A stretch of 56,875 nt of DNA from Alphaproteobacteria bacterium (GTDB lineage Bacteria > Pseudomonadota > Alphaproteobacteria > Rhodobacterales > Rhodobacteraceae). Shown piece by piece: positions 8,927 to 17,640 of the stretch. Below the pieces are notes generated by a model, which saw only the letters and a list, made by a program, of their open reading frames with translations, was not told the DNA's origin and made no database searches. Every line of letters begins with the position of its first letter. Position 1 is the stretch's first letter. A program made the position numbers and the translations under genes. The stretch spans positions 1 through 56,875 of the forward strand of contig JAUIBL010000027.1 of NCBI GenBank assembly GCA_030428355.1, given 5' to 3'.

Positions 8927-9820
8927 TCAGGCTGGAGACACGAGGCGCGTCCAGGCGTCGAGTGTTGCCTGGTTCGACGTGCCAGCCCACCTTTGCGCCA
9001 CGATGTCCATTTCGATGCATCCCAACTCGCCTTGCAGATTGATCAGGTCTCCGCGCAGCAGATCGGGTTTCGCCAACGCCGCAGGAACCCATGCGACGCC
9101 AAGGCCGGATTGTGCGAGTTGCATGGCCGCCGTCGACAGCCCTGTTTCCGTCACGACGCTGACACTGCATCGGGATTCGAGGGTCGGCAGGATATGCCGG
9201 TTCAGCGCTGCACCCAGGAAAACGTCAGCCGGGTAGCCGATGATGCACAAGTCGCCATTTGAAATCCGCTCGATGACGGAGGGTGCGAAAGCTTTTCCGT
9301 AAACGGGAATCAGCGTTTCGGCACCGATGACGGCTTCGACAAGGAACGACGGTAATTCCGTGGCCGGTTCCGACTTGATCCGATAGGTAAGAGAAATCGC
9401 CGCTTGTCTGCGGATCAGCAGTGTTTCGCATTCGTCGCGATTTGCCGACCGAAGACGGATATGCGTCCGGCTTGGCTCCGCGACAGAGGTGATGATCTGC
9501 GGCCCCATGGACGTGGTGATCGCGTGCTGGCTGGCGATCACAAGCTGACGCAGCCCCGTGCTTTGTTCCTGTCGCATGTCGGACAGCAGAAGGCGCTGTT
9601 CGGCGGCAAGCTTGCGCAACTCGGCTTCGCGGTCCTGCAACACGGTGGACGGTCCGCTGGGTTTGACGCTGCGGTCGATCAATTCGATCCCGAGAACGTC
9701 CTCAAGGGTTTTGATGCGGCGCGAAAAGGCAGGTTGTGTTACATTGCGTAGGCGCGCTGCATCCGCGACGCCGCCACTGTCCAGAAGCGCCACGAGGTCT
9801 TCGATCCAGTCAATGCGCAT
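8927..9820 (-). CDS. LysR-type transcriptional regulator, divergent from the lyase/aminotransferase/racemase operon
   Basis: This 297-residue LysR-type regulator has an N-terminal winged helix (residues about 5-62, recognition region VTQPAFSRRIKTLEDVLG) and a substrate-binding effector domain from about residue 90. The ATG at 9820 (MRIDWIEDLVALL) is chosen over the upstream frame start at 9910 because it matches the family N-terminus and because the longer version would cover the divergent promoter. The gene is transcribed away from the lyase gene at 9926, and a perfect LysR-like palindrome lies between them (9832-9850). This is the classic layout for an activator of the divergent operon responding to its substrate. 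The nearby chemoreceptor gene is on the same strand 113 bp downstream. Confidence 0.9.
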   Translation of the reverse strand: MRIDWIEDLVALLDSGGVADAARLRNVTQPAFSRRIKTLEDVLGIELIDRSVKPSGPSTVLQDREAELRKLAAEQRLLLSDMRQEQSTGLRQLVIASQHAITTSMGPQIITSVAEPSRTHIRLRSANRDECETLLIRRQAAISLTYRIKSEPATELPSFLVEAVIGAETLIPVYGKAFAPSVIERISNGDLCIIGYPADVFLGAALNRHILPTLESRCSVSVVTETGLSTAAMQLAQSGLGVAWVPAALAKPDLLRGDLINLQGELGCIEMDIVAQRWAGTSNQATLDAWTRLVSPA

Positions 9821-9831
9821 TCCGACCCTCT

Positions 9832-9850
9832 TTATGCATACTCTGCATAA
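9832..9850. promoter_or_regulatory. Candidate LysR operator in the divergent promoter region
   Basis: The perfect inverted repeat TTATGCA-N5-TGCATAA fits the LysR T-N11-A rule. It starts 12 bp upstream of the LysR start codon and ends 75 bp before the lyase ATG, so it could serve both autoregulation and activation. A possible -35 hexamer TTGACG is at 9869-9874; no good -10 was found. Confidence 0.6.
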
Positions 9851-9925
9851 TAGCTCCGGTTTTTCTATTTGACGAGGCTGGTTACATGCAGAATTGATAC
9901 GGCAACCCAATCAAAGGACGCTGCG

Positions 9926-10951
9926 ATGCACTTTTCCCGATTCCCCCGCGTACACCTTGCTCACCTGCCAACCGCCTTGGAACCGATGGACCGGCTGTCC
10001 GCCGAATTGGGCGGGCCGCGCATCTGGATCAAGCGCGACGATTGCACCGGCATGTCCACCGGCGGCAACAAGACCCGCAAGCTGGAATTCCTGATGGCCG
10101 AGGCGCAGGCGCAGGGGGCCGATCTGGTCATCACCCAAGGTGCCACGCAATCGAACCACGCACGCCAGACTGCGGCCTGCGCCGCAAAGCTGGGCATGGA
10201 TTGCCACATCTTGCTTGAGGATCGCACCGGATCGAATGATCCAAATTACAACCTGAACGGCAACGTGTTCCTTGACTTCCTGCATGGCGCGACTGCGGAA
10301 AAGCGTCCCGGCTCGGGTCTCGACATGAATGCCGAAATGGAAGCAGTGGCCGAGAAATTCCGCGCCGAAGGTCGCAATGTCTACACCATCCCCGGTGGCG
10401 GATCGAACCCGACCGGCGCGCTGGGCTACGCCAATGCCGCGATGGAACTGGTGACACAGGCCAACAACATGGGCCTCAAGATCGACCGCATTGTTCACGC
10501 CACCGGTAGCGCAGGCACACAGGCCGGGCTGATCGTCGGTCTGAAAGCGATCAACGCGAACATCCCGCTTCTGGGTATCGGTGTGCGCGCGCCGAAGCCC
10601 AAGCAGGAAGAGAACGTGTTCAACCTCGCCGTCAAGACCGCCGAAAAGCTGGGTTGCCCCGGCGTGGTCAAGCGCGAGGATGTCGAGGCGAACACCGATT
10701 ACGTGGGTGAAGGCTACGGCATCCCGACCAAGGAAGGCCTGGCCGCTATCGAGATGTTCGCCCGTCTGGAAGGCATCCTGCTTGATCCGGTCTATTCGGG
10801 CAAAGGCGCTGCAGGCATGATCGACCTCATCCGCAAAGGCGCATTCAAGGGCGACGAGAATATCGTCTTTGTCCACACCGGCGGTGGCGTGGCGCTCTTC
10901 GGCTACACGGCAGCCTTCGACTACGACGCGCCGACCATGGCCGCCGAGTGA
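9926..10951 (+). CDS. PLP-dependent lyase of the D-cysteine desulfhydrase / L-cysteate sulfo-lyase family
   Basis: This 341-residue enzyme of the ACC-deaminase/D-cysteine desulfhydrase fold has a PLP lysine in [10 protein letters not shown] (K49) and the phosphate-binding loop [11 protein letters not shown] further on. In roseobacters the closest well-studied relatives are CuyA, which splits L-cysteate into pyruvate, sulfite and ammonia, and DcyD, which acts on D-cysteine. The opening [20 protein letters not shown] and the [11 protein letters not shown] motif fit either. The start is the ATG at 9926, preceded by AAAGGA; the frame continues upstream to 9869 without a better start. It is followed after 6 bp by an aminotransferase and then a racemase, and is controlled by the divergent LysR. 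No sulfite exporter (cuyZ) or sulfite dehydrogenase follows, so the substrate should be left open. Confidence 0.82.
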   Translation: MHFSRFPRVHLAHLPTALEPMDRLSAELGGPRIWIKRDDCTGMSTGGNKTRKLEFLMAEAQAQGADLVITQGATQSNHARQTAACAAKLGMDCHILLEDRTGSNDPNYNLNGNVFLDFLHGATAEKRPGSGLDMNAEMEAVAEKFRAEGRNVYTIPGGGSNPTGALGYANAAMELVTQANNMGLKIDRIVHATGSAGTQAGLIVGLKAINANIPLLGIGVRAPKPKQEENVFNLAVKTAEKLGCPGVVKREDVEANTDYVGEGYGIPTKEGLAAIEMFARLEGILLDPVYSGKGAAGMIDLIRKGAFKGDENIVFVHTGGGVALFGYTAAFDYDAPTMAAE

Positions 10952-10957
10952 TCACAG

Positions 10958-12160
10958 ATGCAGCCGTTCACAGGCAGTTTCACCCAGCAGGAGCCGATTG
11001 CCGATGACGCAATCGCGGCGGCTCTCGAGGTGCTGCGCAGTGGACGGCTGCATCGCTACAACACGGTCGGTGACGAACTTGGCCCGGTGGCCGAGCTTGA
11101 AAAGGCGTATGCCGCCTACCAAGGGTCGACCTATTGCCTGGCTTGCACCTCGGGTGGGTACGCGATGTCCACCGCATTGCGCGCGCTGGGCATCGGTGTG
11201 GGCGATAGGGTTCTGACCAATGCCTTCACCCTTGCCCCCGTTCCCGGTGCGATTGCCGCCGTCGGCGCCGAGGCCGTGCTGGTCGAGATCACGCCCGATC
11301 TGGTGATTGATCTCGATGATCTGAACGCCAAGATCACAGCCAGCGCGCCGAAAGCCATGCTGCTCTCGAACATGCGCGGACACCTCTGCGACATGGACGC
11401 GTTGATGGCGGTTCTGAACCGTCATGGTGTGACACTGGTCGAAGACTGCGCCCACACCATGGGCGCGTCCTGGAACGGGCGCAAATCCGGCAGCTTCGGC
11501 ATCGCTGGATGTTTCTCGACCCAGACCTACAAGCATATGAACAGCGGCGAAGGCGGGTTCCTGACCTCGAATGATCCTGAATTCATGGCCCGCGCGATCA
11601 TGCTGTCCGGGTCATATATGCTCTATGATCGGCACGGCGCTGGTCCGTCCCCAGACGTGTTCAACGACATTCGGCTGGATACACCGAACATGTCGGGCCG
11701 GATGGACAACCTGCGCGCGGCAATCCTGCTGCCGCAATTGGCCACGTTAGAGACGAATATCGACCGCTGGAACGACCGGCACGATCTCATCGCCAATCGC
11801 CTGCGCGACTTTGCGGGGGTCTACGTCCCCAACCGTCCTTCGCAGGAACGCTATGTCGGATCGTCCTTCCAGTTCCTGATGCCAGACGCCAGTACAGAAA
11901 CGGTCCAGCACGTGGTCGCCGGGGCCAAGGCACTGGGCGTCGAACTCAAGTGGTTCGGCGCTGCAAGCCCGGTCGGGTTCACCTCGAACCACAAAAGCTG
12001 GCGCTACGTGACACCTCAGGATCTGCCGCGAACCGACGCGATCCTTTCCGGTCTTCTGGACATGCGCATCCCGCTGACCTTCAGCCTCGAGGATTGCGCC
12101 CATGTCGCGGACATCATCGTGCATGCGGTCGGACAAGCCCTGCGGAAAGGAGCAGCCTGA
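10958..12160 (+). CDS. DegT/DnrJ/EryC1/StrS-family PLP aminotransferase
   Basis: This 400-residue fold-type I enzyme usually transaminates keto-sugars in surface-sugar or antibiotic pathways. The PLP-stacking and nitrogen-binding region VEDCAH is at residues 160-165 (D162), and the Schiff-base lysine is K191 in TQTYKHMNSGEGG. The ACTSGGYAM phosphate loop is at about 61-69. It sits 6 bp after the lyase and overlaps the racemase start by one base (TGATG), so it belongs to an amino-acid operon and not to a sugar locus. The protein has an unusual partner set for this family, and the real substrate may be an amino or keto acid (inference). Confidence 0.85.
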   Translation: MQPFTGSFTQQEPIADDAIAAALEVLRSGRLHRYNTVGDELGPVAELEKAYAAYQGSTYCLACTSGGYAMSTALRALGIGVGDRVLTNAFTLAPVPGAIAAVGAEAVLVEITPDLVIDLDDLNAKITASAPKAMLLSNMRGHLCDMDALMAVLNRHGVTLVEDCAHTMGASWNGRKSGSFGIAGCFSTQTYKHMNSGEGGFLTSNDPEFMARAIMLSGSYMLYDRHGAGPSPDVFNDIRLDTPNMSGRMDNLRAAILLPQLATLETNIDRWNDRHDLIANRLRDFAGVYVPNRPSQERYVGSSFQFLMPDASTETVQHVVAGAKALGVELKWFGAASPVGFTSNHKSWRYVTPQDLPRTDAILSGLLDMRIPLTFSLEDCAHVADIIVHAVGQALRKGAA

Positions 12161-12879
12161 TGCGGAAAATCGGTGTGCTGGGGGGCATGGGGCCAGAGGC
12201 GACGATCTACTTCATGCAGCAGATCGTCGATGCGGTTCAGGCACATGACGATGCGGACCATATTCCGCTGCTTGTCGACAACAACACGCAGGTGCCGTCC
12301 CGCATCAAGGCCATCCTCGAAGGGGGCGGCGAAGATCCGGGTCCGGTTCTCGAACAGATGGCGAAAGGCCTGGTGGGTGCCGGGGCTGAAGCCTTGGTGA
12401 TGCCGTGCAATACCGCGCATTATTATGCCGACCGCGTGGCTGCAGCGACGGACAGGCCTTTTCTGAACATGGTCGAAATGTCCTGCGCCGAAGCCGCGCG
12501 GATCGCTCCGGGTGGGAAAGTGGGTATTCTCGGATCCCCGGCGCTTCAACGCGTCGGTGTCTTTGAAAAAGCTCTGTCCGATGTCGGTCTCAGCCCGGTT
12601 TATGCGCGGGATCATGGCCGTTTGCTTGCGACGATCCGCGCGATCAAGGCTCAGGGAGCATCCGAATTCGCGGCGCATACCCTGACCGATGTCGCGGCCG
12701 ATATGGTGGCGGACGGCGCGCATGTCATTTGCATCTGCTGCACGGAATTCTCGCTCATGTCAAAGAGCATCGAGGCGACTGTGCCGGTTTTTGACGCGAT
12801 GCAGGTGTTGGTCGATGCCGCGGTCGATTTCGCAAGGTCCGATGAGGATGTTCCGCAATCGGCAAGCGCCGTTTCCTGA
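12160..12879 (+). CDS. Aspartate/glutamate racemase family protein
   Basis: This 239-residue cofactor-independent racemase has the two catalytic cysteines in MPCNTAHY (about residue 84) and ICCTEFS (about residue 195), and the N-terminal GVLGGMGPEATIYF signature. It would interconvert the L and D forms of aspartate, glutamate or a related acidic amino acid such as cysteate. The ATG at 12160 overlaps the aminotransferase stop and has a strong GGAAAGGAG site 7 bases upstream; a longer frame from 11950 lies inside the upstream gene. Together with the PLP lyase and aminotransferase it suggests a short route by which a D-amino acid is racemised, cleaved or transaminated. It ends 24 bp from the convergent urtE stop. 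Confidence 0.87.
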   Translation: MRKIGVLGGMGPEATIYFMQQIVDAVQAHDDADHIPLLVDNNTQVPSRIKAILEGGGEDPGPVLEQMAKGLVGAGAEALVMPCNTAHYYADRVAAATDRPFLNMVEMSCAEAARIAPGGKVGILGSPALQRVGVFEKALSDVGLSPVYARDHGRLLATIRAIKAQGASEFAAHTLTDVAADMVADGAHVICICCTEFSLMSKSIEATVPVFDAMQVLVDAAVDFARSDEDVPQSASAVS

Positions 12880-12903
12880 CCGGACACCGCGCCGCCTCTC
12901 ACA

Positions 12904-13611
12904 TCAGACCGAGACACCTGCCAGAAGCGCATCCCGATCCAGATCCGCCTTTGGCCCGCTCATCTTCACCGCACCGCGCTCCAGCACGTAGAACCTGTCG
13001 CCAAGGTCATAGGCAAAGCTGAAATACTGCTCGACCAGCACAATCGCCATCTCAGCCTGTTCGCGCAGCAGCGCGATCACCCGGCCAATCTGATGGATGA
13101 TGTTGGGCTGAATGCCTTCGGTCGGCTCGTCCAGTAGCAAGAGCTTCGGCTTGGTGATCAGCGCGCGCGCGATAGCCAACTGTTGCTGTTGCCCACCCGA
13201 CAGGTCGCCTCCGCGCCGGTGCAGGAACTCCTTGAGGATCGGGAACAGCTCAAAGATATGGTCGGGGATGTGATGCTCGGATTTGGGCAGGCAGGCAAAC
13301 CCGGTCTCGAGGTTCTCGCGCACCGTCAGAAGCGGAAAGATGTCCCGCCCTTGCGGCACATAGGCGACGCCCTTCTGAGCCAGCGCATGGGCCGACGCGT
13401 GATCTATCGTTTCGCCGTTCAACGACAGCGTGCCGCCTGAATAGGCATGGGTGCCGGAAATCGCCTTGAGCAGGCTTGTCTTCCCGACCCCGTTTGTACC
13501 CATCACGCAGGTGATCTCGCCCTTTCGGGCGGCCATGTCGATCCCGTTCAGGATCTGGCTTCCACCATAATGCAACGTCAGGCGTTCGGTTTTCAGGACT
13601 TCATCGGCCAA
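12904..13611 (-). CDS. urtE: Urea ABC transporter ATP-binding protein UrtE
   Basis: This is the second ATPase of the high-affinity urea importer, 235 residues (LivF-like). The Walker A is GTNGVGKTS (about residues 38-46), in the variant with NGVGKT that marks UrtE. The signature DLSGGQQQQLAIARAL and the Walker B LLLLDEPTEG follow. The start is a TTG at 13611 that overlaps the last 11 bases of urtD, since no ATG or GTG in frame gives a complete N-terminus; MADEVLKTERLTLHYGG matches the family. It is the last gene of urtABCDE. Confidence 0.93.
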   Translation of the reverse strand: MADEVLKTERLTLHYGGSQILNGIDMAARKGEITCVMGTNGVGKTSLLKAISGTHAYSGGTLSLNGETIDHASAHALAQKGVAYVPQGRDIFPLLTVRENLETGFACLPKSEHHIPDHIFELFPILKEFLHRRGGDLSGGQQQQLAIARALITKPKLLLLDEPTEGIQPNIIHQIGRVIALLREQAEMAIVLVEQYFSFAYDLGDRFYVLERGAVKMSGPKADLDRDALLAGVSV

Positions 13612-14341
13612 GATACACCTCGATCACCTGTTCGTTCTTCGTCACATGGTCCAAAGAGCCTTCGGCCAGAACCGACCCCTCGTGCAGCACCGTCACCTTG
13701 CAGTTCAGGCGACGCACGAATTCCATGTCATGCTCCACCACCACAACCGCACGGGTCTTTGCCGCCTCGCGCAGGATATCTGTGGTGTGTTCCCGTTCCG
13801 CAGGCGTCATCCCCGCAGCGGGCTCATCGACAAGCAGCAAGCGCGGCTCCTGTGCCAGCAGCATCCCGATCTCGAGCCATTGTTTCTGCCCGTGGCTCAA
13901 CTCGCCCGACTTGCGGTGCAGCGCACCCGAAAGCCCGATCTGTTCGGCAAGGTCCGCAACCTTGTCATTGTCCTCGGCTGACGGTTTGAAGAACAACACG
14001 GCCAGCGGCCCGCGCGTCTTTTTCAGCGCCATCATCAGATTGTCGAAAACGCTCTGATCCTCGAACACCGTGGGGCGTTGGAACTTGCGGCCCACTCCGG
14101 CCTGCGCAATCTTGCTCTCTGACATCTTGAGAAGCGACACGCTCTTGTCGCCATAGATCACCCGGCCTTCATCAGGCTTGGTCTTTCCGGTGATGATGTC
14201 CATGAACGTGGTCTTGCCCGCACCGTTCGGCCCGATCACCGCGCGCAACTCGCGTTCGGCGATCTGGAAGGACAGGTTGTTGATTGCCTTGAACCCGTCG
14301 AACGACACCGACACGCCCGAAACTTCGAGAAGAGTGCTCAT
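13601..14341 (-). CDS. urtD: Urea ABC transporter ATP-binding protein UrtD
   Basis: This LivG-like ATPase of the urea importer has 246 residues. The Walker A is GPNGAGKTT (about 37-45), the signature ELSHGQKQWLEIGMLLAQ has the unusual SHGQKQWLEI form typical of UrtD, and the Walker B is LLLVDEPAAGMTPAE. It pairs with UrtE to drive the UrtB/UrtC channel. Its start overlaps the urtC stop by 4 bp, and its end overlaps urtE. Confidence 0.94.
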   Translation of the reverse strand: MSTLLEVSGVSVSFDGFKAINNLSFQIAERELRAVIGPNGAGKTTFMDIITGKTKPDEGRVIYGDKSVSLLKMSESKIAQAGVGRKFQRPTVFEDQSVFDNLMMALKKTRGPLAVLFFKPSAEDNDKVADLAEQIGLSGALHRKSGELSHGQKQWLEIGMLLAQEPRLLLVDEPAAGMTPAEREHTTDILREAAKTRAVVVVEHDMEFVRRLNCKVTVLHEGSVLAEGSLDHVTKNEQVIEVYLGR

Positions 14342-15591
14342 TTCTCGGCCTCCTGTTCGCGAAGGGACCCTTGATCAGGACCAAGCGATGCACCATGACG
14401 GTTCGGGCTCTTGCGTTCCGTGATCAGATCAATCAGCCCCCCGATGCCTTTGGGCGCATAGAGCGTCACCGCAACAAACGACAGACCCAGCAACACCGTC
14501 CACCAATCCACCCAACTGATCGTGTAGACCCCAAGATTGATGTCGGGCGCCTGCCCGCCGGTGAACCATGTGGAGACAAGCGACACGAAGGCAGCGCCGA
14601 TCACCGCGCCATAGAGCCGGCCACGCCCGCCAATGGCCACCCATACGGCAAGGTAGATCGACGCGATGGGCGCAATCTCGGCCGGGTTGATGATGCCCGC
14701 CTGCGGATAATAGAGCGCACCCGCAATGCCCGCGATCACGGCGGTCAGCGTGAAGATCACCAGCTTGAACGCCTCAACCGGATAGCCAAGGAACCGAACG
14801 CGCGCCTCGTCATCGCGGATGGCGCGGATCACCGATCCGAACTTGCCCGACACGATCCACGCACACAGCACATACCCCAGACCAAGCGCCAGCGCCGAAG
14901 CCCAGAAGAACCACAGCGACACGGTCGCCTGGGGCACGTCGTCCAGACCCGGAAGGTTCTGCAGACCTGACAACCCATTGTTGCCGCGCAACCCGCTGTC
15001 GTTCTGGAACAGATGCAGCGACAGCGCCAGCGTCATCGCTTGCGTCAGGATCGACAGGTAAACGCCCGTGACCCGGCTGCGGAATGCCAGCCAACCGAAC
15101 ACCAGCGCCAGCAGGCCCGGCACGATGACCACTGCGGCCAGTTGCAGCGGCAGGGAATGCGCAAAGGCCCAGATGGGCGGGAACTCGGACGATCCGACAA
15201 CGCCGAAAATCTGCGTGGCGATGCCGTTGGACACTTCCTCGGGTGTGGGCGGCAATTCGGCTGCGGCAAGGCTTTCCAGCACGATGATCTCGGTCCGGGC
15301 ATACATCAGCCACATGCCGATCGCGTATCCACCAAGCCCAAAGAACGCCATGTGTCCCAGCGACAGGATCCCGCAATACCCCCAGACAAGGTCCATCGCC
15401 AAAGCCACAAGACACAGGCACAGCGTCTTGCCCAAGGTCTTGATGAAGCTGGTCGAGATCACACCGATCCCGAAACCCTCGGACAGGATTGTCACACCAA
15501 CGGTGAACAGCGCGAGAATGGCGAGAAAGATCATCACCGACGGAAAGCGCAGCGCAAAAGGCTGCCGACGGGGGAGGGCTGCATCAGTCAT
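14338..15591 (-). CDS. urtC: Urea ABC transporter permease UrtC
   Basis: This 417-residue LivM-type inner-membrane permease has about ten hydrophobic segments. The YCGILSLGHMAFFGLGGYAIGMWL segment (about residues 70-93) and the later GGRGRLYGAVIGA and YAPKGIGGL motifs are characteristic of UrtC. It lies 3 bp after urtB and overlaps urtD by 4 bp. With UrtB it forms the membrane channel of the urea importer. Confidence 0.94.
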   Translation of the reverse strand: MTDAALPRRQPFALRFPSVMIFLAILALFTVGVTILSEGFGIGVISTSFIKTLGKTLCLCLVALAMDLVWGYCGILSLGHMAFFGLGGYAIGMWLMYARTEIIVLESLAAAELPPTPEEVSNGIATQIFGVVGSSEFPPIWAFAHSLPLQLAAVVIVPGLLALVFGWLAFRSRVTGVYLSILTQAMTLALSLHLFQNDSGLRGNNGLSGLQNLPGLDDVPQATVSLWFFWASALALGLGYVLCAWIVSGKFGSVIRAIRDDEARVRFLGYPVEAFKLVIFTLTAVIAGIAGALYYPQAGIINPAEIAPIASIYLAVWVAIGGRGRLYGAVIGAAFVSLVSTWFTGGQAPDINLGVYTISWVDWWTVLLGLSFVAVTLYAPKGIGGLIDLITERKSPNRHGASLGPDQGSLREQEAEK

Positions 15592-15594
15592 GAC

Positions 15595-17553
15595 TTACGC
15601 CTCCGCCGCGCGGCCCTTGAGGGCGATAATTCCCTTCGGCCGGAACTGGATGAAGAGGATGATGAACAGGATCATGTAGGTCTGTGCCGCCAGCGTATTG
15701 GACGGGTTGAACCACTCGATCCCCTTCTGCAGGAAGCCCACCATCGTGGCACCCAGCAGCGTGCCCCAGATGTTGCCGACACCGCCCACAACGACCGTCA
15801 TGAAGCTCTGGACGATGTAGTCGCTGCCCATCTCGGACGTGACTTTGGCGTAAAGACCGATGGCCACACCGGCGATACCCGCGATGCCGGATCCAAAGCC
15901 GAAGGTCAGCATGTTGATCTTGTCGGGATTGATCCCCATCGATGCCGCCATGCGTGGGTTCTGGGTCACGGCGCGCACCTCGAGCCCCAGCCGGGTGCGG
16001 TTCATCACGAAGAGGAACAGCGCGAGGAACAGCAATGCAAGAACGAAGATCGCGATGCGGATATAGCTGATCGACACGATGTCGTTGATCACCAGCGACC
16101 CGTCCAGCCAACCGGGGGCCGTCAAAGGCCGGGCCTGCGTGCCAAAGATGTTCTTGGCGATCTGCTGCAAAGCGATGGAGATGCCGAAGGTGGCGAGCAG
16201 CGTCTCCAAAGGCCTATGGTACAGCCAACGGATCACCAGCCGCTCCATCGCCACACCCGCGCCGAAAGTCACGGCAAAGGCCAGCGGGATCGCGACCAGA
16301 ATGGACAGCGTGTAGTCCGGGATGAAGAGCTGGACCACGTAACCCGTATAGGCACCCATCATGATGAATTCGCCATGCGCCATGTTGATGACGCCCATCA
16401 CGCCAAAGGTGATGGCAAGGCCAATGGCGGCAAGGAAATAGATTGACGCCAACGACAGCGCGTCCAGCGACAAATCGAACATCTGGTTGATCGCGACCTT
16501 GTTCTCGATGGCGTTCAGCGCAGCCTGTGCCGCAAACACCACCTCGGGCGGGGCACCTACGTAGCGTTCGAAGAACACATGATTGGCAAGACGCTGATCG
16601 ACCTCCGCCTCGGTCGCAACGGCTGTCACCGTACCCTGTTCCGCCAGCGCCGCATAGGCCATGTCACGGGCTTCCTGGCTGTCCAGCGTGGCCACTTGGA
16701 TACCTGCGACCTGACCATCCGCGATATTCGCGATCAGCGCGTTGCGCTGGTCCTCGACGCTGATACGAGGTTTGGCGAGATTGGCTGCGACCAGTAGCGC
16801 GTAAGCATCATCGCGGCTCAGCGCGGCGGAACCGGGTTCAAGCACGCGCCCAATATCGGCATCTGCAGGCAACGCTTCGGCGGCCTCGACGCGCACCGCC
16901 AAAAGCGGGTTCAGCGCGGCGCGCACATCGACGCCCAGATCACCGTCAAAACTCTGGATTGCCTCGATCCGTTCGGCATCGGTTGCGCCATAGGCAATCG
17001 TCAGCAACCGCTCCAACCGCTGCTTGCGGGCAAGGATCTGCGGGTCAGTCTCCTTCGGAAGGCTGGCGCGCAGCGCGGCGAGATGGCTTTCCTCGGCCCC
17101 GCGTTCAATCGCGTCCAAGGCGCGCTGTCGGGTGGCCGGATCGGGATCACTCAGTTGGAACTGCACCAGCGCCGTCCCGATCAGACCCCGAATGCCCGAA
17201 TTCGGCTTAAGCTGTTCGAAGCCGTCATCCGGAACTTCGCCAATGAGGCTGCCATCGGCAAAGTCGAAGATGCGCAGCGTGTCGCGATCGACTTCTTCGG
17301 CATAGACGAACAGGCCTGTCTCGGTATTCACCCACATCTCGCGAAGCTGCCACTTGTCGAGAACAACCTGCGCCGCAGGCAACCCGCTGTTGGCGAGCGC
17401 ATCAATGGCAGGCCCAATGGTCCGTCGCGAGCTTTCGACGATCAGATCGCTTTGGGACTGGAGCAGTTGTTGGATCGGGGCATCGGCCTGTTGGGATGAG
17501 GCAGGCAGGCTCAGCGTCAGACATGCAAGAAGGGTGGCGGCAAAGCGCAGCAT
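15595..17553 (-). CDS. urtB: Urea ABC transporter permease UrtB (long form with secreted N-terminal domain)
   Basis: This 652-residue permease has two parts. Residues 1-20 are a signal peptide (MLRFAATLLACLTLSLPASS), followed by about 320 residues of periplasmic, helical, HEAT-like sequence. The LivH-type permease core follows, beginning near AINQMFDLSLDALSLASIYF. The N-terminal extension is usual for proteobacterial UrtB and absent from LivH. The ATG at 17553 is preferred over the frame start at 17589 because it begins directly with the signal peptide. The gene follows urtA after an 87-bp spacer with a strong hairpin, and it begins the four-gene translocator block. Confidence 0.92.
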   Translation of the reverse strand: MLRFAATLLACLTLSLPASSQQADAPIQQLLQSQSDLIVESSRRTIGPAIDALANSGLPAAQVVLDKWQLREMWVNTETGLFVYAEEVDRDTLRIFDFADGSLIGEVPDDGFEQLKPNSGIRGLIGTALVQFQLSDPDPATRQRALDAIERGAEESHLAALRASLPKETDPQILARKQRLERLLTIAYGATDAERIEAIQSFDGDLGVDVRAALNPLLAVRVEAAEALPADADIGRVLEPGSAALSRDDAYALLVAANLAKPRISVEDQRNALIANIADGQVAGIQVATLDSQEARDMAYAALAEQGTVTAVATEAEVDQRLANHVFFERYVGAPPEVVFAAQAALNAIENKVAINQMFDLSLDALSLASIYFLAAIGLAITFGVMGVINMAHGEFIMMGAYTGYVVQLFIPDYTLSILVAIPLAFAVTFGAGVAMERLVIRWLYHRPLETLLATFGISIALQQIAKNIFGTQARPLTAPGWLDGSLVINDIVSISYIRIAIFVLALLFLALFLFVMNRTRLGLEVRAVTQNPRMAASMGINPDKINMLTFGFGSGIAGIAGVAIGLYAKVTSEMGSDYIVQSFMTVVVGGVGNIWGTLLGATMVGFLQKGIEWFNPSNTLAAQTYMILFIILFIQFRPKGIIALKGRAAEA

Positions 17554-17606
17554 CGGAACATCCGTTTCGGTTGGTGCGTGAGGGCACACACCCTACGGGA
17601 AAAGGT

Positions 17607-17632
17607 GCGGTGCGTGGTGTTCCACGCACCGC
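17607..17632 (-). terminator. Hairpin between urtA and urtB (probable attenuator)
   Basis: Perfect 11-bp arms (GCGGTGCGTGG and its complement) flank a 4-base loop, 8 bp after the urtA stop. On the urt strand the stem is followed by ACCTTTTCCC, a short T tract. Such an element would end most transcripts after the binding-protein gene and stabilise its mRNA, letting urtA be expressed above urtBCDE. Confidence 0.65.
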
Positions 17633-17640
17633 TTTGTGGC

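Noticed and set aside
9926..10951. Naming the PLP lyase cuyA outright
   Set aside because: Cysteate and D-cysteine lyases share these motifs, and the diagnostic neighbours for cysteate use are absent.
15013..16446. Long plus-strand open frame (477 codons) opposite urtC and urtB
   Set aside because: It is very rich in Arg, His, Asp and Gln and lies wholly antisense to convincing permease genes; it is a shadow of their codon use.
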